Below are positions 1-9,454 of a stretch of DNA of 64,000 nt, piece after piece. The position numbers and the translations under genes are program-made. Origin of the DNA: Natronomicrosphaera sp040876735 (GTDB lineage: Bacteria > Planctomycetota > Phycisphaerae > Phycisphaerales > Phycisphaeraceae); contig JBBDPC010000127.1 in assembly GCA_040876735.1 (NCBI GenBank), positions 9,789 to 73,788 on the forward strand, read 5' to 3'. The notes under the pieces are model-generated. The model made no database searches. It had not been told where the DNA came from and saw only the letters and a list, made by a program, of their open reading frames with translations. Every line of letters begins with the position of its first letter. Positions within the stretch are counted from its first letter, which is position 1.

Positions 1-981
1 GACCGTGAAGGGGTTGCCGAGGTTGATCGCGTCGGCGGGCCAGAGGAACTGGAGGTTGGGAGCGACCAGGTAGATGAGCTTGGCGAAAGCGAACAGAAAT
101 TGCTGACCCAGCGAAGCCTCGGTGGCGAAAATCGCCGGCAGGCTCTCGACCGGGCCCATGCCCACCGGCAGCGAGAGACTGTGATTCGCCCACTGGCTCA
201 GCGAGTTGCTCGCCAGGCCCAGCAGGAATACGCCGCAGCAGACCAGCAGCGTCATGATCTGCCCCAGCCGGGTCGAGGCCGCGATCGCCACGGCCGTGAG
301 AATCAACACGGCCTCGAAAATCAGCGCCAGGCCCACCAGCACCTGCGTCAACTCCCCGTCGCGCACGGTGAACTCGGTCAACGGCGATTGCAGTTGCCAA
401 TCCTTGTTCACCAGTGCGACCATCAGCCCGGCGACTGTCATACCCGCCACCAGACTTGCGACGAACGTCGACGTGAACACCCAGCGGTAGAGGTAATTGC
501 CCGCCGCCGCCACAGCCAGCGCTCCCAGCCCGCCGAGCAAGGCGAACACGATCACCGGCATGTCCAGCGTGTCGGCCGCGGTCTGCAACACCCGATGCCG
601 CACGGTCAGCGCGAAGACGAGGCTGAGCAGGTAAAACGCCACCGCGATCGCCGCCGCCACCCCCAGGTACTTGCCCAGCACGAAGACCGGCCGGGACACC
701 GGCTTGCTCACCACGGTCAAAACGGTACGTTTTTCCACTTCGCTCGACAGCACGCTCGTGGCGGTGAACGCCGCGAGGAACAAACCGATCACGAACACCG
801 TACTGAGGCCGAGGTTGACCAGTTCCCGGTTGTCGCCGCCACCGGTCTCCAGCGTGTACGTCGACAGCGACGGGTTGATCACCAACCCCAGGACGCCCAG
901 CAGAATCAGAACCACGAAGATCGGCTGGCGTATGGATTCGGTGAACGTGTTGCGAGCGATGGCAAGCAGTTGTTCAAGCAT
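1..981 (-). CDS. ABC-2 type transporter permease, C-terminus cut by window edge
   Basis: The minus strand is open from an ATG at 981 to the window edge, giving at least 327 residues that begin MLEQLLAIARNTFTESIRQ. It has an N-terminal membrane segment, then a cytoplasmic stretch with EVEKRTVLTVVSKPVSRPVF, and then at least four more hydrophobic segments. This layout, with the KPVSR motif after the first segment pair, is typical of ABC-2 permeases that work with a separate ATPase in export. The permease at 7558-9366 has the matching motif TKPVSRGQYLAGKWLG, so the two probably belong to related exporters. The gene is divergent from the SPFH operon. No clear Shine-Dalgarno sequence precedes the ATG. 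The start is moderately sure, the family call strong; the substrate is unknown. Confidence 0.85.
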   Translation of the reverse strand, partial: MLEQLLAIARNTFTESIRQPIFVVLILLGVLGLVINPSLSTYTLETGGGDNRELVNLGLSTVFVIGLFLAAFTATSVLSSEVEKRTVLTVVSKPVSRPVFVLGKYLGVAAAIAVAFYLLSLVFALTVRHRVLQTAADTLDMPVIVFALLGGLGALAVAAAGNYLYRWVFTSTFVASLVAGMTVAGLMVALVNKDWQLQSPLTEFTVRDGELTQVLVGLALIFEAVLILTAVAIAASTRLGQIMTLLVCCGVFLLGLASNSLSQWANHSLSLPVGMGPVESLPAIFATEASLGQQFLFAFAKLIYLVAPNLQFLWPADAINLGNPFTV

Positions 982-1147
982 GATGGCATCATACGTCGAG
1001 AGGATCGTTTGAGTTTGCGCGGAATCACAGATCGAGCCTGGGACGGCGAGCCCGATTCTACTTCCCCTTCCCCGCGACAGGGATGGGAGAAACGTCAATC
1101 TCCGACGTCCGCCCCCGGCCTCCAGCGCGCGATGGACCCGCAGAGCA

Positions 1148-1153
1148 TATAAA
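1148..1153 (+). promoter_or_regulatory. Possible -10 box directly before the SPFH gene
   Basis: TATAAA ends 9 bases before the ATG at 1162, so a transcript from it would be almost leaderless. No good -35 box is visible at 16-18 bases upstream. The overlapping AAAAGG could instead be a weak ribosome binding site, so the call is tentative. Confidence 0.3.
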
Positions 1154-1161
1154 AGGCACCC

Positions 1162-3318
1162 ATGAGTCAGGACCAACAAACTTACAGTCGTGCCGCCAGC
1201 GCTGCCATGGTCGGCCTGGTCGCCCAGCTCGGGCTCGCCATCTTCACCGCCCTGCTCGGGCTGTACGCCGGCTCACCCGCGCTTCACGCTGCGACGTGGT
1301 ACCTCTTCGGCGGCCTGCCCATCTGGGTCATCCTGCTCGTGGTCTACCACCAGCACCGCCTGGAGCGCGTCGAAGCGCTGGAAGCCGAGCAGCTTTCCAA
1401 AGCCGACGCCCGCACCGCCGCCCTCTTTGAGGAGGCGGGCCAGCAACTCCAGCTCGCGCGGAAGCGGCTGGAAAATCTCTACCGGTTCGGCCTGCCCACG
1501 GTGAGCATCCTCGTCGCCGTCTACCTGCTCGCCGTCGGCGGCACACTGCTCTACCTCAACACGCAACGACACCAGACCGGCCAGCTCCTCGTCGACAGCC
1601 TGCGCGACGACGCCAACCGCGGCGGCGTGGCGCTGGTGGCCCTGGTCATCGGCTTCGTGGCGTTCCTCGTCGCCCGCTATGTGGCGGGCATGACGCAGGT
1701 GCGCGACTGGCAACTGCTGCGCGGCGGCGCGGCCTACCTGATGGGCAACGCCACGATCGCCATCGCCGCCGCCGCCGGCGCGGGCATCGCCATCTTCGGT
1801 GGCCTCAGCCTGCTTGCCTGGCTGGCCCTGATCGTGCCGGCCGTCATGGTCCTGCTGGGTGCGGAGATGCTGCTGGGCTTCGTCTTCAGCATCTACCGCC
1901 CGCGCCGGGCCGGCGAAATCGCCCGACCGGCGTTCGACAGCCGGCTGCTGGGCTGGCTCACTCGGCCCGAGTCGATGGGTAAAATCGTCAGCGAAACGCT
2001 CAACTACCAGTTCGGCTTCGAAATCTCCTCAAGCTGGTTCTACCGGCTGCTCGCCAAGGCGGTCACGCCACTGGTGACCGTCGCCCTCGTCGTGCTGCTG
2101 GGCATGACCTGCCTCGTCTTCGTCGCACCGCAGCAGCAGGCGGTGATCACGACGTTCGGCAAACTGGAGGCTCGCGTGCTCAGGCCGGGCCTGCATGTCA
2201 AGTGGCCCTGGCCGATCAGCAGCGCCGAAAAGTTCGACGCCTACCGCGTGCACCAGATCATCGTCGGCTCGAAGGCCGACCTGACGGCGCCGGACATCGC
2301 CATCCTCTGGACCAACGAGCACGGGCCTGGCGAGGAGGTGGATGAGGCCTATCTGCTCACCGCGCCGACGCAGGTGGACGACCTCGGCCTCGGCTCGGAC
2401 TCGCCCGTGGGTGAGCTGATCGGTGCGGAGGTGGTCGTCAATTTCCGCATCGGTGACCTGGAGAAGTTCGCCCGTAATGCTCCCGACCCGCACCTGCTCC
2501 ACGCAGCGCAACGCCAGCAGCAGCGGTGGGACGAAGGAGACCGCCGACCGGGGGAGCAGCGGATCGACCCCAGCCCGATTGTCACCGCACTGGCCGAGCG
2601 ACATGCCGGGCTTTACTTCTCAACGCGCAACATCGACGACCTGCTCACCACCGACCGCCGCGACGCCGGCCGCCTGCTGCGGGAGGCCATCCAGCAGGAC
2701 CTCGACGCCCGCAACCTCGGCGTCGAACTGGTCTACGTCGGCCTTTCCGGCGTTCACCCACCGCAGCAAGGCGACGTGGCCGCGAAGTTCCACGAACAGA
2801 TCGGCGTGTTGCAGCAGAATCAGATCGCACTTGAAGAAGCCGAGCGCGACGCCATTGCCACCCTCGCCGCCACCGCCGGCTCGCACCAGCGCGCCCGCCA
2901 GATCGACACGGCCATCGACGAGTGGGAAGCGATGCGCCGCCGACTGCCCGACCTCGACGCGGAATCCGACGCCCACGCCCAACTCACGCAGCAGGTCAGC
3001 GAGAAGGAAATCGAGATCGAACAGCTCATGGACGAGGCCGGTGGCCGGGCGGCACAACTCATCCACGAAGCCCGCGCTTACCGCTGGAGCCACGCCCTGG
3101 CCGAGCTGGCCCGTGCGGACCGTTACACCTCGCAATACCAAAGCTACCAGCACGCCCCGCGCTACTTCATGATGCGGCAATACCTCGACACGATCGCCGA
3201 GGGCCTCAAGGACCAGCGCAAGTTCATCATGACCGCTGACCAGCAGGCCCCGCCGATGATTCGCATTCAACTGGACGACGCCCAGTCGGGCCTCGACTCG
3301 CTGATGGGCGGCGAGTGA
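1162..3318 (+). CDS. HflK-like SPFH/band-7 protein with a multi-pass membrane domain
   Basis: The 718-residue protein has about six hydrophobic segments in residues 15-245, another at about 303-325, and then a band-7/SPFH region beginning APQQQAVITTFGKLEARVLRPGLH. A charged, probably coiled-coil stretch covers about 550-640. The C-terminus (YLDTIAEGLKDQRKFIM) resembles the end of HflK proteins. SPFH proteins form membrane rings that, in the case of HflKC, surround and restrain the FtsH protease. The N-terminal multi-pass half is absent from ordinary HflK of about 420 residues, so this is an enlarged, fused form. It leads a run of three SPFH genes. The family is sure; a link to FtsH is only inferred from homology. 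Confidence 0.85.
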   Translation: MSQDQQTYSRAASAAMVGLVAQLGLAIFTALLGLYAGSPALHAATWYLFGGLPIWVILLVVYHQHRLERVEALEAEQLSKADARTAALFEEAGQQLQLARKRLENLYRFGLPTVSILVAVYLLAVGGTLLYLNTQRHQTGQLLVDSLRDDANRGGVALVALVIGFVAFLVARYVAGMTQVRDWQLLRGGAAYLMGNATIAIAAAAGAGIAIFGGLSLLAWLALIVPAVMVLLGAEMLLGFVFSIYRPRRAGEIARPAFDSRLLGWLTRPESMGKIVSETLNYQFGFEISSSWFYRLLAKAVTPLVTVALVVLLGMTCLVFVAPQQQAVITTFGKLEARVLRPGLHVKWPWPISSAEKFDAYRVHQIIVGSKADLTAPDIAILWTNEHGPGEEVDEAYLLTAPTQVDDLGLGSDSPVGELIGAEVVVNFRIGDLEKFARNAPDPHLLHAAQRQQQRWDEGDRRPGEQRIDPSPIVTALAERHAGLYFSTRNIDDLLTTDRRDAGRLLREAIQQDLDARNLGVELVYVGLSGVHPPQQGDVAAKFHEQIGVLQQNQIALEEAERDAIATLAATAGSHQRARQIDTAIDEWEAMRRRLPDLDAESDAHAQLTQQVSEKEIEIEQLMDEAGGRAAQLIHEARAYRWSHALAELARADRYTSQYQSYQHAPRYFMMRQYLDTIAEGLKDQRKFIMTADQQAPPMIRIQLDDAQSGLDSLMGGE

Positions 3319-3380
3319 CCGGCCGGCCGTCCGAAACTGACATTCGCCATTCGCACTTTTTCGTTCCCTGGGTTCAGACC

Positions 3381-4412
3381 ATGAAAAACCAACTCGTCCT
3401 GTTGATCGGCATCATTGTTTTCGTCGTCCTGCTGGCGTACATGTTCGCCTTCCAGGTGCGCTATGACGAAGTGGCGGTGCTTGCCACCTTTGAACGGACC
3501 ACGCCGCCCGAACGCGACTCTGCAACCGGGGCGATCCTGCTCGACGACCAGGGCCGGCCCGCGAATCCCGGCAGCCTCATCTACGAACCCGGGCTGCGGT
3601 TCAAGGCGCCTTGGCCGATCCAGAAGGTCTACACCTACCCGCGCAAGCTCCAGATGCTCGACGTGCAGCAGGAGCAGGTGCAGACCGATGACGAACACTC
3701 GGTGATCGTCAAGACCTACGTCACGTGGCGCATCGCCGACCCGCACCTGTTCTACCAGAGCGTCCGCACCATCGAGCAGGCGGAGCGTCGCCTGCTGCCC
3801 ATGGTGCGCGACGTGCGCGGCGCGACCTTCGGCGAGTACCGCTTCACCGACCTGGTCAACCGCGATCCCGCGCAAGTCCGCCTCGCCGAGATCGAGCAGG
3901 CCATGACCGACGAGCTGCGCGAACAGTTGATCGAGGGAACGAACTTCGGCATTGAGATTGAGCAGGTCGGCATCCGCCGGATCGTGCTGCCCGAACCCAC
4001 GACCGAGTTGGTCTTCCAGCGGATGCGGACCACGCGCGAGCGCCTCGCCTCCGCCGCGCGGGAGGAAGGTCAGGCTCAAGCCGGCACCATCCGTTCGCAG
4101 GCCGAGTCCGCCCGCGAGCGCATCCTCGCCTTCGCCGACCGCCGCGCCCAGGCGATCCGTGACGAAGGCAACCGCGAAGCCGCCGCCGCCTTCGCAGGTT
4201 TCGCCGACGACGAGGAGTTCGCCATTTTCCTCCGCCAGATCGAGACGTTGCGTGTCACGCTGGCGCACAACACGACGTTCATGCTCGACGCCAACTCGCT
4301 CTCGTTCCTCAACCTGTTCGAGCAGAACCCCGGCAACACCGACAGCCCGCCGGAAATCACCCGCGACCAACTCAACGAAACCCAGCCCGGCGCCCACCGC
4401 ACCCGCGACTGA
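3381..4412 (+). CDS. HflC-like SPFH/band-7 membrane protein
   Basis: The 343-residue protein starts MKNQLVLLIGIIVFVVLLAY, a single N-terminal anchor at about residues 3-22. An SPFH domain follows (YDEVAVLATF, PGLRFKAPWPIQKVYTYPRK), then a charged helical region with EEGQAQAGTIRSQAESARER, and an HflC-like C-terminus (FLRQIETLRVTLAHNTTFML). The ATG at 3381 was chosen because the reading frame upstream encodes only 22 unlikely residues and the hydrophobic anchor begins here. It lies 62 bases after the preceding SPFH gene and probably forms a hetero-oligomeric ring with its neighbours. The length fits HflC proteins (about 330). Confidence 0.88.
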   Translation: MKNQLVLLIGIIVFVVLLAYMFAFQVRYDEVAVLATFERTTPPERDSATGAILLDDQGRPANPGSLIYEPGLRFKAPWPIQKVYTYPRKLQMLDVQQEQVQTDDEHSVIVKTYVTWRIADPHLFYQSVRTIEQAERRLLPMVRDVRGATFGEYRFTDLVNRDPAQVRLAEIEQAMTDELREQLIEGTNFGIEIEQVGIRRIVLPEPTTELVFQRMRTTRERLASAAREEGQAQAGTIRSQAESARERILAFADRRAQAIRDEGNREAAAAFAGFADDEEFAIFLRQIETLRVTLAHNTTFMLDANSLSFLNLFEQNPGNTDSPPEITRDQLNETQPGAHRTRD

Positions 4413-4420
4413 TCCCCTTC

Positions 4421-4448
4421 GAGGCCGTGCGGCTTCAGCCGCTCGGCC
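4421..4448 (+). repeat. 28-nt GC-rich intergenic hairpin, copy 1
   Basis: The sequence begins GAGGCCGTGCGGCTTCAGCC and ends GCTCGGCC. It folds with GCGGCT pairing with AGCCGC around a TC loop, flanked by GGCCG and CGGCC. It starts 8 bases after the stop codon at 4412. Related copies are at 39686, 40661 and, on the other strand, 42846. Confidence 0.7.
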
Positions 4449-4498
4449 CCCGCGCCGCCCCTGATCCCGATCGCCCTGGCCTCCCCCCGGACCACGCC

Positions 4499-6133
4499 AT
4501 GACGCAGCAGAAGATCAAAAACCCGTTCATGCACACCCATGATCACGACCACGATCATGGCCACGACCACCACGATCATCACCACGATGACGAGGAGAAC
4601 CTGTCCCAACTCGACCCGGCCCAGCAGTCGCTGGCCGACGCGCTGCGCGTCAGCTTCAACATTCTCAAGGGGCTCATGGTGCTGCTGCTGATCGCCTACC
4701 TGTTCAGCGGCACGTTCTGGGTCGAAGAGCAGGAGCGTGCAGTGCGCCTGCGCTTCGGCGCGCTCGTGGGGGAGCCGGGCCAGCAGGTCTACGATCCGGG
4801 CTGGCACTTCGGGTTCCCCTACCCGGTCGAGCAGATCATCCGCGTGCCCGTGCAGCAGCAGACGCTGGAGATTCAGCGCGCCTACTGGTATGAAGTGTCC
4901 GATGAAGACCTCGGCCGCAGCGCCGCCGAACTGGCCGGCCGTTCAGGCCCGCTCAACCCCGAACGCGACGGCTCGCTGCTCACCGGGGACGCGAACATTC
5001 TCCACGCCCGCTTCACCGTCGACTACACCATCAGCGATCCCGCCGCCTTCGTCGAAAATGTCGGACTTGCCCGGCCCAACGTCGACCGCCTGCCCGACGG
5101 CACGCTTGCCCGCCGACCGATGGATCGCGCCGACGCGATCGTGCGTAACGTCGCCGAACAAGGCGTCATACACGCCTTCGCCCGCGCCGACGCCGACCAG
5201 GTCTACCGCGGCACTTGGGATGACGACCACGCCCTGACGCGCATGCGCGACGTCATGGAGCAGATGAACACCGGCATCACGATCAACCTGGTCAACATGA
5301 CCGACCCAACCCTGCCCTTGGTCGTCAGCACCGCCGCGCAGGCCGTCACCAACGCCGAAAGCGAACGCGCCCAACTCATCGAACAGGCCCGGCAAGAGCA
5401 GGCACGCATCCTCGGTGAAACGGCCGGCGCTGCGCACGGCCCGCTGTTCGATCTCATCCTCGAATACGAAGCCGCCCGCGAAGTCGCCGAGCCCGGGCCG
5501 ATCGACACCCTCCAGCGTTTCATTGACGACGCGATCGAGTCACGGCAAATCTCCAGCGAACTCGCCTGGGGGCTCAACGCCATCCGCCGCGCCGACCTGC
5601 CTCCCGCAACGCGCATCGACCTGCTCGTCGCCGCCACGCAGTTTGCCGCCGCCTGGCAGGCCCACAAGGACTCGCTGGATGGCGACGATGAAACCCGTAC
5701 CGCCGCCACGGCCGAGCAACTTCAAGTCGCCCGCGAAGCGCTGCATGCCCTGCCCGGCGGCGAGCAACTCGCGCAAGGACTCAGCAGCGTACAGACCACC
5801 CTTCCCCCGGCCGTGCGCGTCGGCGGCGAAGTCGCCCGGCTTGTCAACGAGGCGAGCACCTACCGCACGACCGTCGAACAACAGATTCAGGCCGAAGTCA
5901 GCCTGTTCCAGGCCTACCTCGAAGAGTACCGCCGCAGCCCGCGCCTGCTCCAGGCTCGACTCTGGCAGGACGCTCGGGAGGCCATCCTCTCCGGCGATGT
6001 CGAATCCTTCTACCTCATGGGCGGCCAGTTCTATCCCGTCCTCAACCGCGATCCCGCCCTCGCCCGCCAGCGCGAGGAAGAGCGGCTCCGCCAGCAGGAT
6101 GAAGAACGCCGCGAACGTCAACAGCAACCGTGA
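4499..6133 (+). CDS. HflK-like SPFH/band-7 protein with histidine-rich N-terminus
   Basis: The 544-residue protein starts MTQQKIKNPFMHTHDH. Residues 12-31 are almost only His, Asp and Gly, with eleven histidines, and look like a metal-binding tail on the cytoplasmic side. A single membrane segment lies at about 56-74, followed by an SPFH domain (EEQERAVRLRFGALV, YDPGWHFGFPYPVEQ) and a long helical C-terminal half ending in an Arg/Glu/Gln-rich tail. The order His-rich tail, anchor, SPFH matches HflK, whose N-terminus is also disordered but not normally His-rich. ATG 4499 is preferred because the upstream 24 codons contain the 28-nt hairpin. It is the third SPFH gene in a row. Confidence 0.87.
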   Translation: MTQQKIKNPFMHTHDHDHDHGHDHHDHHHDDEENLSQLDPAQQSLADALRVSFNILKGLMVLLLIAYLFSGTFWVEEQERAVRLRFGALVGEPGQQVYDPGWHFGFPYPVEQIIRVPVQQQTLEIQRAYWYEVSDEDLGRSAAELAGRSGPLNPERDGSLLTGDANILHARFTVDYTISDPAAFVENVGLARPNVDRLPDGTLARRPMDRADAIVRNVAEQGVIHAFARADADQVYRGTWDDDHALTRMRDVMEQMNTGITINLVNMTDPTLPLVVSTAAQAVTNAESERAQLIEQARQEQARILGETAGAAHGPLFDLILEYEAAREVAEPGPIDTLQRFIDDAIESRQISSELAWGLNAIRRADLPPATRIDLLVAATQFAAAWQAHKDSLDGDDETRTAATAEQLQVAREALHALPGGEQLAQGLSSVQTTLPPAVRVGGEVARLVNEASTYRTTVEQQIQAEVSLFQAYLEEYRRSPRLLQARLWQDAREAILSGDVESFYLMGGQFYPVLNRDPALARQREEERLRQQDEERRERQQQP

Positions 6134-6207
6134 CGTAGCAGCAAGGGGACACGCCATCGCCTGCCAGCCGCCGGCCGCAATGTTCGACGCCTCATGGAAC
6201 CGTGCTC

Positions 6208-7491
6208 ATGACCACTTTCGACACCACCCCGCGCCACGCACCGGATCACTCGGCCGACACGTCCGAGCTGATCGTCAAATGTGTGCAGCTCACCAAGATG
6301 TTCCGCGATTTCTGGATGCGCAACCGCGTCAAGGCGGTCAACGCCATCGACCTCGAAGTCCGACGCGGGGAAGTGTTCGGCCTGCTCGGGCCCAACGGCT
6401 CGGGCAAGTCCACTACCATCAAGATGATCCTCGGCCTGCTGCACCCCACCGCCGGCCGAATCGCTGTCTTCGGCCACCACCCGCGCGACGTCGCCATCAA
6501 AAAACAGATCGGCTTCCTGCCCGAAGAAACCTACCTCTACCGCTTTCTCAACGCCCGCGAAACGCTCGACTACTACGGCCGACTCTTCCACCAGCACCGA
6601 CGGCATCGCAAACAACGCATCGAAACCCTGCTGGAAATGGTCGGCCTCGACAAGGTCGCCAACCGGCCCGTCGGCGAATACTCCAAGGGCATGCAGCGCC
6701 GCATCGGCCTCGCGCAAGCCCTGATCAATGACCCGCAACTGCTCATCCTCGACGAGCCGACCACCGGTCTCGATCCCATCGGCACGCGGCAGATCAAGGA
6801 CCTCATCCTCGAACTGAAGCACCGCGGCAAGACCATTCTGCTCTGCTCCCACCTGCTCGCCGACGTCGAGGACGTCTGCGATCGCGTGTCGATCATGTTC
6901 GGCGGCAAGGTTCGCCGGGAGGGCACGGTCGACCAGTTGCTCGTGCAGGAATCGCTGACCAACATTCAGACCTCGCAACTCAGCGCCGACGATATCGAAG
7001 CCGTCGAGCAACTGCTCCAGCAGCGCGGCAAGCACGTCGAGCGCGTCGAACAGCCACGGCAGAAGCTTGAAACGCTGTTCCTCAACATCGTCCACGAAGC
7101 GCAGACCGAAGGGGCCGACACGAGCGGCGCCACCGGCGGCGGCCCGCTGGCGGGCTTCCTGCGCGGCGAAGAAGGCGCGGCGGCACACAGTGGCCAGGCC
7201 GACGAAGGCGAAGCCATGATCAACCGGCTCACCGAACCCGCCAAGTGGGATGACGACACGGTCGAGTCACCGCATGAGCCCGCCGGCGCGACGAAGACGC
7301 CGCCGCCGGAGGCAGGTCAGGCGGTCGAGCGCGACGCGGTGCTCGACGACCTGCTCGCCGGAAGTGAGCCCGCCCCTGCGCCGCCGAAGAAGCCGACGTC
7401 GCCGCCTGAGCCTGAGCCCAACGACGAGGATGTCGACACCAGCGTGCTCGATTCACTGCTGGGCGATGAGACGAAACAGGACAAACAGTGA
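6208..7491 (+). CDS. ABC transporter ATP-binding protein with long acidic C-terminal tail
   Basis: Residues 10-240 of 427 form a complete ABC ATPase: Walker A GPNGSGKSTT, Q-loop region IGFLPEET, signature YSKGMQRRIGLAQ, Walker B LLILDEPTTGLDP and a switch histidine in LLCSHLL. This resembles ATPases that pair with ABC-2 permeases. The last 130 residues are low-complexity, rich in Pro, Glu and Asp, and probably disordered. An in-frame GTG lies two codons upstream (6202), but ATG 6208 is the more likely start. The next gene encodes a permease, so ATPase and permease form one exporter. The upstream SPFH genes may share the transcript, with a 74-base gap. The substrate is unknown. Confidence 0.92.
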   Translation: MTTFDTTPRHAPDHSADTSELIVKCVQLTKMFRDFWMRNRVKAVNAIDLEVRRGEVFGLLGPNGSGKSTTIKMILGLLHPTAGRIAVFGHHPRDVAIKKQIGFLPEETYLYRFLNARETLDYYGRLFHQHRRHRKQRIETLLEMVGLDKVANRPVGEYSKGMQRRIGLAQALINDPQLLILDEPTTGLDPIGTRQIKDLILELKHRGKTILLCSHLLADVEDVCDRVSIMFGGKVRREGTVDQLLVQESLTNIQTSQLSADDIEAVEQLLQQRGKHVERVEQPRQKLETLFLNIVHEAQTEGADTSGATGGGPLAGFLRGEEGAAAHSGQADEGEAMINRLTEPAKWDDDTVESPHEPAGATKTPPPEAGQAVERDAVLDDLLAGSEPAPAPPKKPTSPPEPEPNDEDVDTSVLDSLLGDETKQDKQ

Positions 7492-7557
7492 TGACCGCAT
7501 AATTGGTGGTCTGGACTGACCACTTAGGTGGCCAGTCCGGCGGCAGGCAAGACACCC

Positions 7558-9366
7558 ATGACGCAACGCAACTGGAAAACCTGGCTGGGCATCTTCGCCG
7601 CGATCCTCGTCGCGGGACAAGGCGTCTCCTGGCTGCTCTGGGCGCAGGGATGGGTCGCCGCCAGCCACCTGACGGCATGGATCGCATGGCTGGCAGCGGC
7701 GGCGTGGATCGTGCGCGGGCTGTGGCTTTGGCGTGATCTGCCAAGGGTGCAGAAGGCGACGAACTTCATCCTCGGCACAGTGGCCATGCTGCTCGTGGTG
7801 CTGTTTGCTCAGGCGATGGGCTACACAAGTCTGCGCCTTGCCGTCACCGGCGTGTACTGGATGGCCGTCGGCTTTTTCCTCGGCCTGATGCTCATCCGCG
7901 CATTGCTCGCATTCGGTCATCCGATCCTCGGCGTCGCCCGCACGCTTATCGACGAAGCGATCCGCATGAAGGTCGCCCTCGTGTTCATCGTCGCGCTCGT
8001 CCTGCTCGTGCCTGCCCTCCCGATGGCGCTGGACCCGGCCGAGCTGCTGAAATACCGCGTGCAATCGTTTCTCACCTGGTCGCTGATGGCGACCGGCGTG
8101 CTGCTGAGCCTGATGACGATCTTCCTGGCGGTGGGCACGATCACCAACGAAGTGAGCATGCGGCAGATTTTTCTCACCATGACCAAGCCCGTCAGCCGGG
8201 GGCAGTACCTCGCGGGCAAGTGGCTGGGCATCGCGTTGCTGAACGTGCTGCTGGTCGCGGTGTGCGGCGGCGGAATCTACGTCTTCACGCAACTGCTTGT
8301 CCAGCAGCAGGCCCAGTCGCCCGCCGACCGCATGCAGGTGGAGCAGGAAGTGCTCGCCGCCCGCGTGGCGATCACCCCCGAGCCGCCACAGGGCACAGAC
8401 ATGAGCGCGCTCTACCAGCAACGCCTCCAGCGCGTCCGCCAGCAGGACCCGGCCCAGTTCGGCGAACCAGACACACCTGTCCCCACCCACATCCAACGGC
8501 AGGTGCAGCAGCAGGTGGTCGCCCAGTGGTACACCATCGGTCCACGCCAGAGTCAGACCTACGTCTTTCGCAACGTCCGCGCGCCCGTCGGTGAAAATCA
8601 GGCCATCCAGTTCCGCCTCAAGCCCCGCGCCGCCGGCACCGTGCCCGAAGGCTACGTTCACCTCGACATTCGCATCAACGATCGCCCGTACCAAGCGGGC
8701 CCTGTCCGCCTTTCCGACGACACCGTCCACATCCTGCGCATCCGGGCCGAGGCGATCGAAAACGGCGAACTGCGCATGACCATCCGCAACCCGGCCATGA
8801 ACGGCTGGGAACAACCGAGCATCAGCTTCAACACCGCCGACGGCTTACAGATGCTCTATCGTGCCGGGGGCTTCGAGTCGAACCTGCTGCGCTCGCTGGC
8901 CATGATCTGGCTGCGCCTGGGGTTCCTGGCCATGCTCGGGCTCACGGCAGGCACGTTCATGAGCTTCCCCACCGCCTCGCTGCTGAGCCTGATGGTTTAC
9001 GTCGCCGCCGCCGCCAGCGGCTTCCTCCACGAGTCGTTGCAGTCCTACGCCACGTTCCCCGGCGGGGAGATGTCCGCGTGGGACCGCATTGTCGCGGTGC
9101 CCGCATTGCTCTTCGCCAGCCTCGCCGCGGGTGAAATTGGCGAAGCGTTGAAGCTGCTCATCCGCCTGTTCGGACAGACGTTCATGCTCCTCGTGCCGGC
9201 GTTCGGCGAATTCAACCCGACCCCCCTGCTCGCCGACGGCCTGACGGTAAGCTGGACGCTGCTTCGCAATGCGATATTGCAGGTCGGGCTGATCTGGACC
9301 GGCCTCACCGCCGTGGTCGGCTGGGCCATCTTCCGCAGCCGGGAGCTGGCCCGGGTGACGGTGTAA
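7558..9366 (+). CDS. ABC-2 type transporter permease
   Basis: The 602-residue membrane protein starts MTQRNWKTWLGIFAAILVAG. Hydrophobic segments occupy the first 210 residues and the last 190. Between them, at about residues 255-440, is a large hydrophilic domain, probably outside the cytoplasmic membrane. The motif TKPVSRGQYLAGKWLG matches the KPVSR motif of the permease at the left edge. ATG 7558 is preferred over a GTG 30 bases upstream because the hydrophobic anchor follows it. It is the partner of the ATPase ending at 7491. The stop codon is followed at once by a long hairpin repeat. Confidence 0.87.
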   Translation: MTQRNWKTWLGIFAAILVAGQGVSWLLWAQGWVAASHLTAWIAWLAAAAWIVRGLWLWRDLPRVQKATNFILGTVAMLLVVLFAQAMGYTSLRLAVTGVYWMAVGFFLGLMLIRALLAFGHPILGVARTLIDEAIRMKVALVFIVALVLLVPALPMALDPAELLKYRVQSFLTWSLMATGVLLSLMTIFLAVGTITNEVSMRQIFLTMTKPVSRGQYLAGKWLGIALLNVLLVAVCGGGIYVFTQLLVQQQAQSPADRMQVEQEVLAARVAITPEPPQGTDMSALYQQRLQRVRQQDPAQFGEPDTPVPTHIQRQVQQQVVAQWYTIGPRQSQTYVFRNVRAPVGENQAIQFRLKPRAAGTVPEGYVHLDIRINDRPYQAGPVRLSDDTVHILRIRAEAIENGELRMTIRNPAMNGWEQPSISFNTADGLQMLYRAGGFESNLLRSLAMIWLRLGFLAMLGLTAGTFMSFPTASLLSLMVYVAAAASGFLHESLQSYATFPGGEMSAWDRIVAVPALLFASLAAGEIGEALKLLIRLFGQTFMLLVPAFGEFNPTPLLADGLTVSWTLLRNAILQVGLIWTGLTAVVGWAIFRSRELARVTV

Positions 9367-9445
9367 GTTTCTGGTTTCTCATTTCGAGTTTCTCGTTCGG
9401 CCTGCGAAGACGAAAACTCGAAACTCGAAATCAGAAACTAGAAAC
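9367..9445 (+). repeat. Word-iterated hairpin A (GTTTC/CGAGTTTC words)
   Basis: The left arm at 9367-9399 begins GTTTCTGGTTTCTCATTTCG. The right arm at 9411-9445 ends CAGAAACTAGAAAC. The reverse complement of the right arm matches the left arm at nearly every base, with an 11-base loop between. Both arms consist of repeated GTTTC-type words. The element begins on the base after the stop codon and fills most of the 88-base gap between two genes. Confidence 0.9.
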
Positions 9446-9454
9446 GGATCGACA

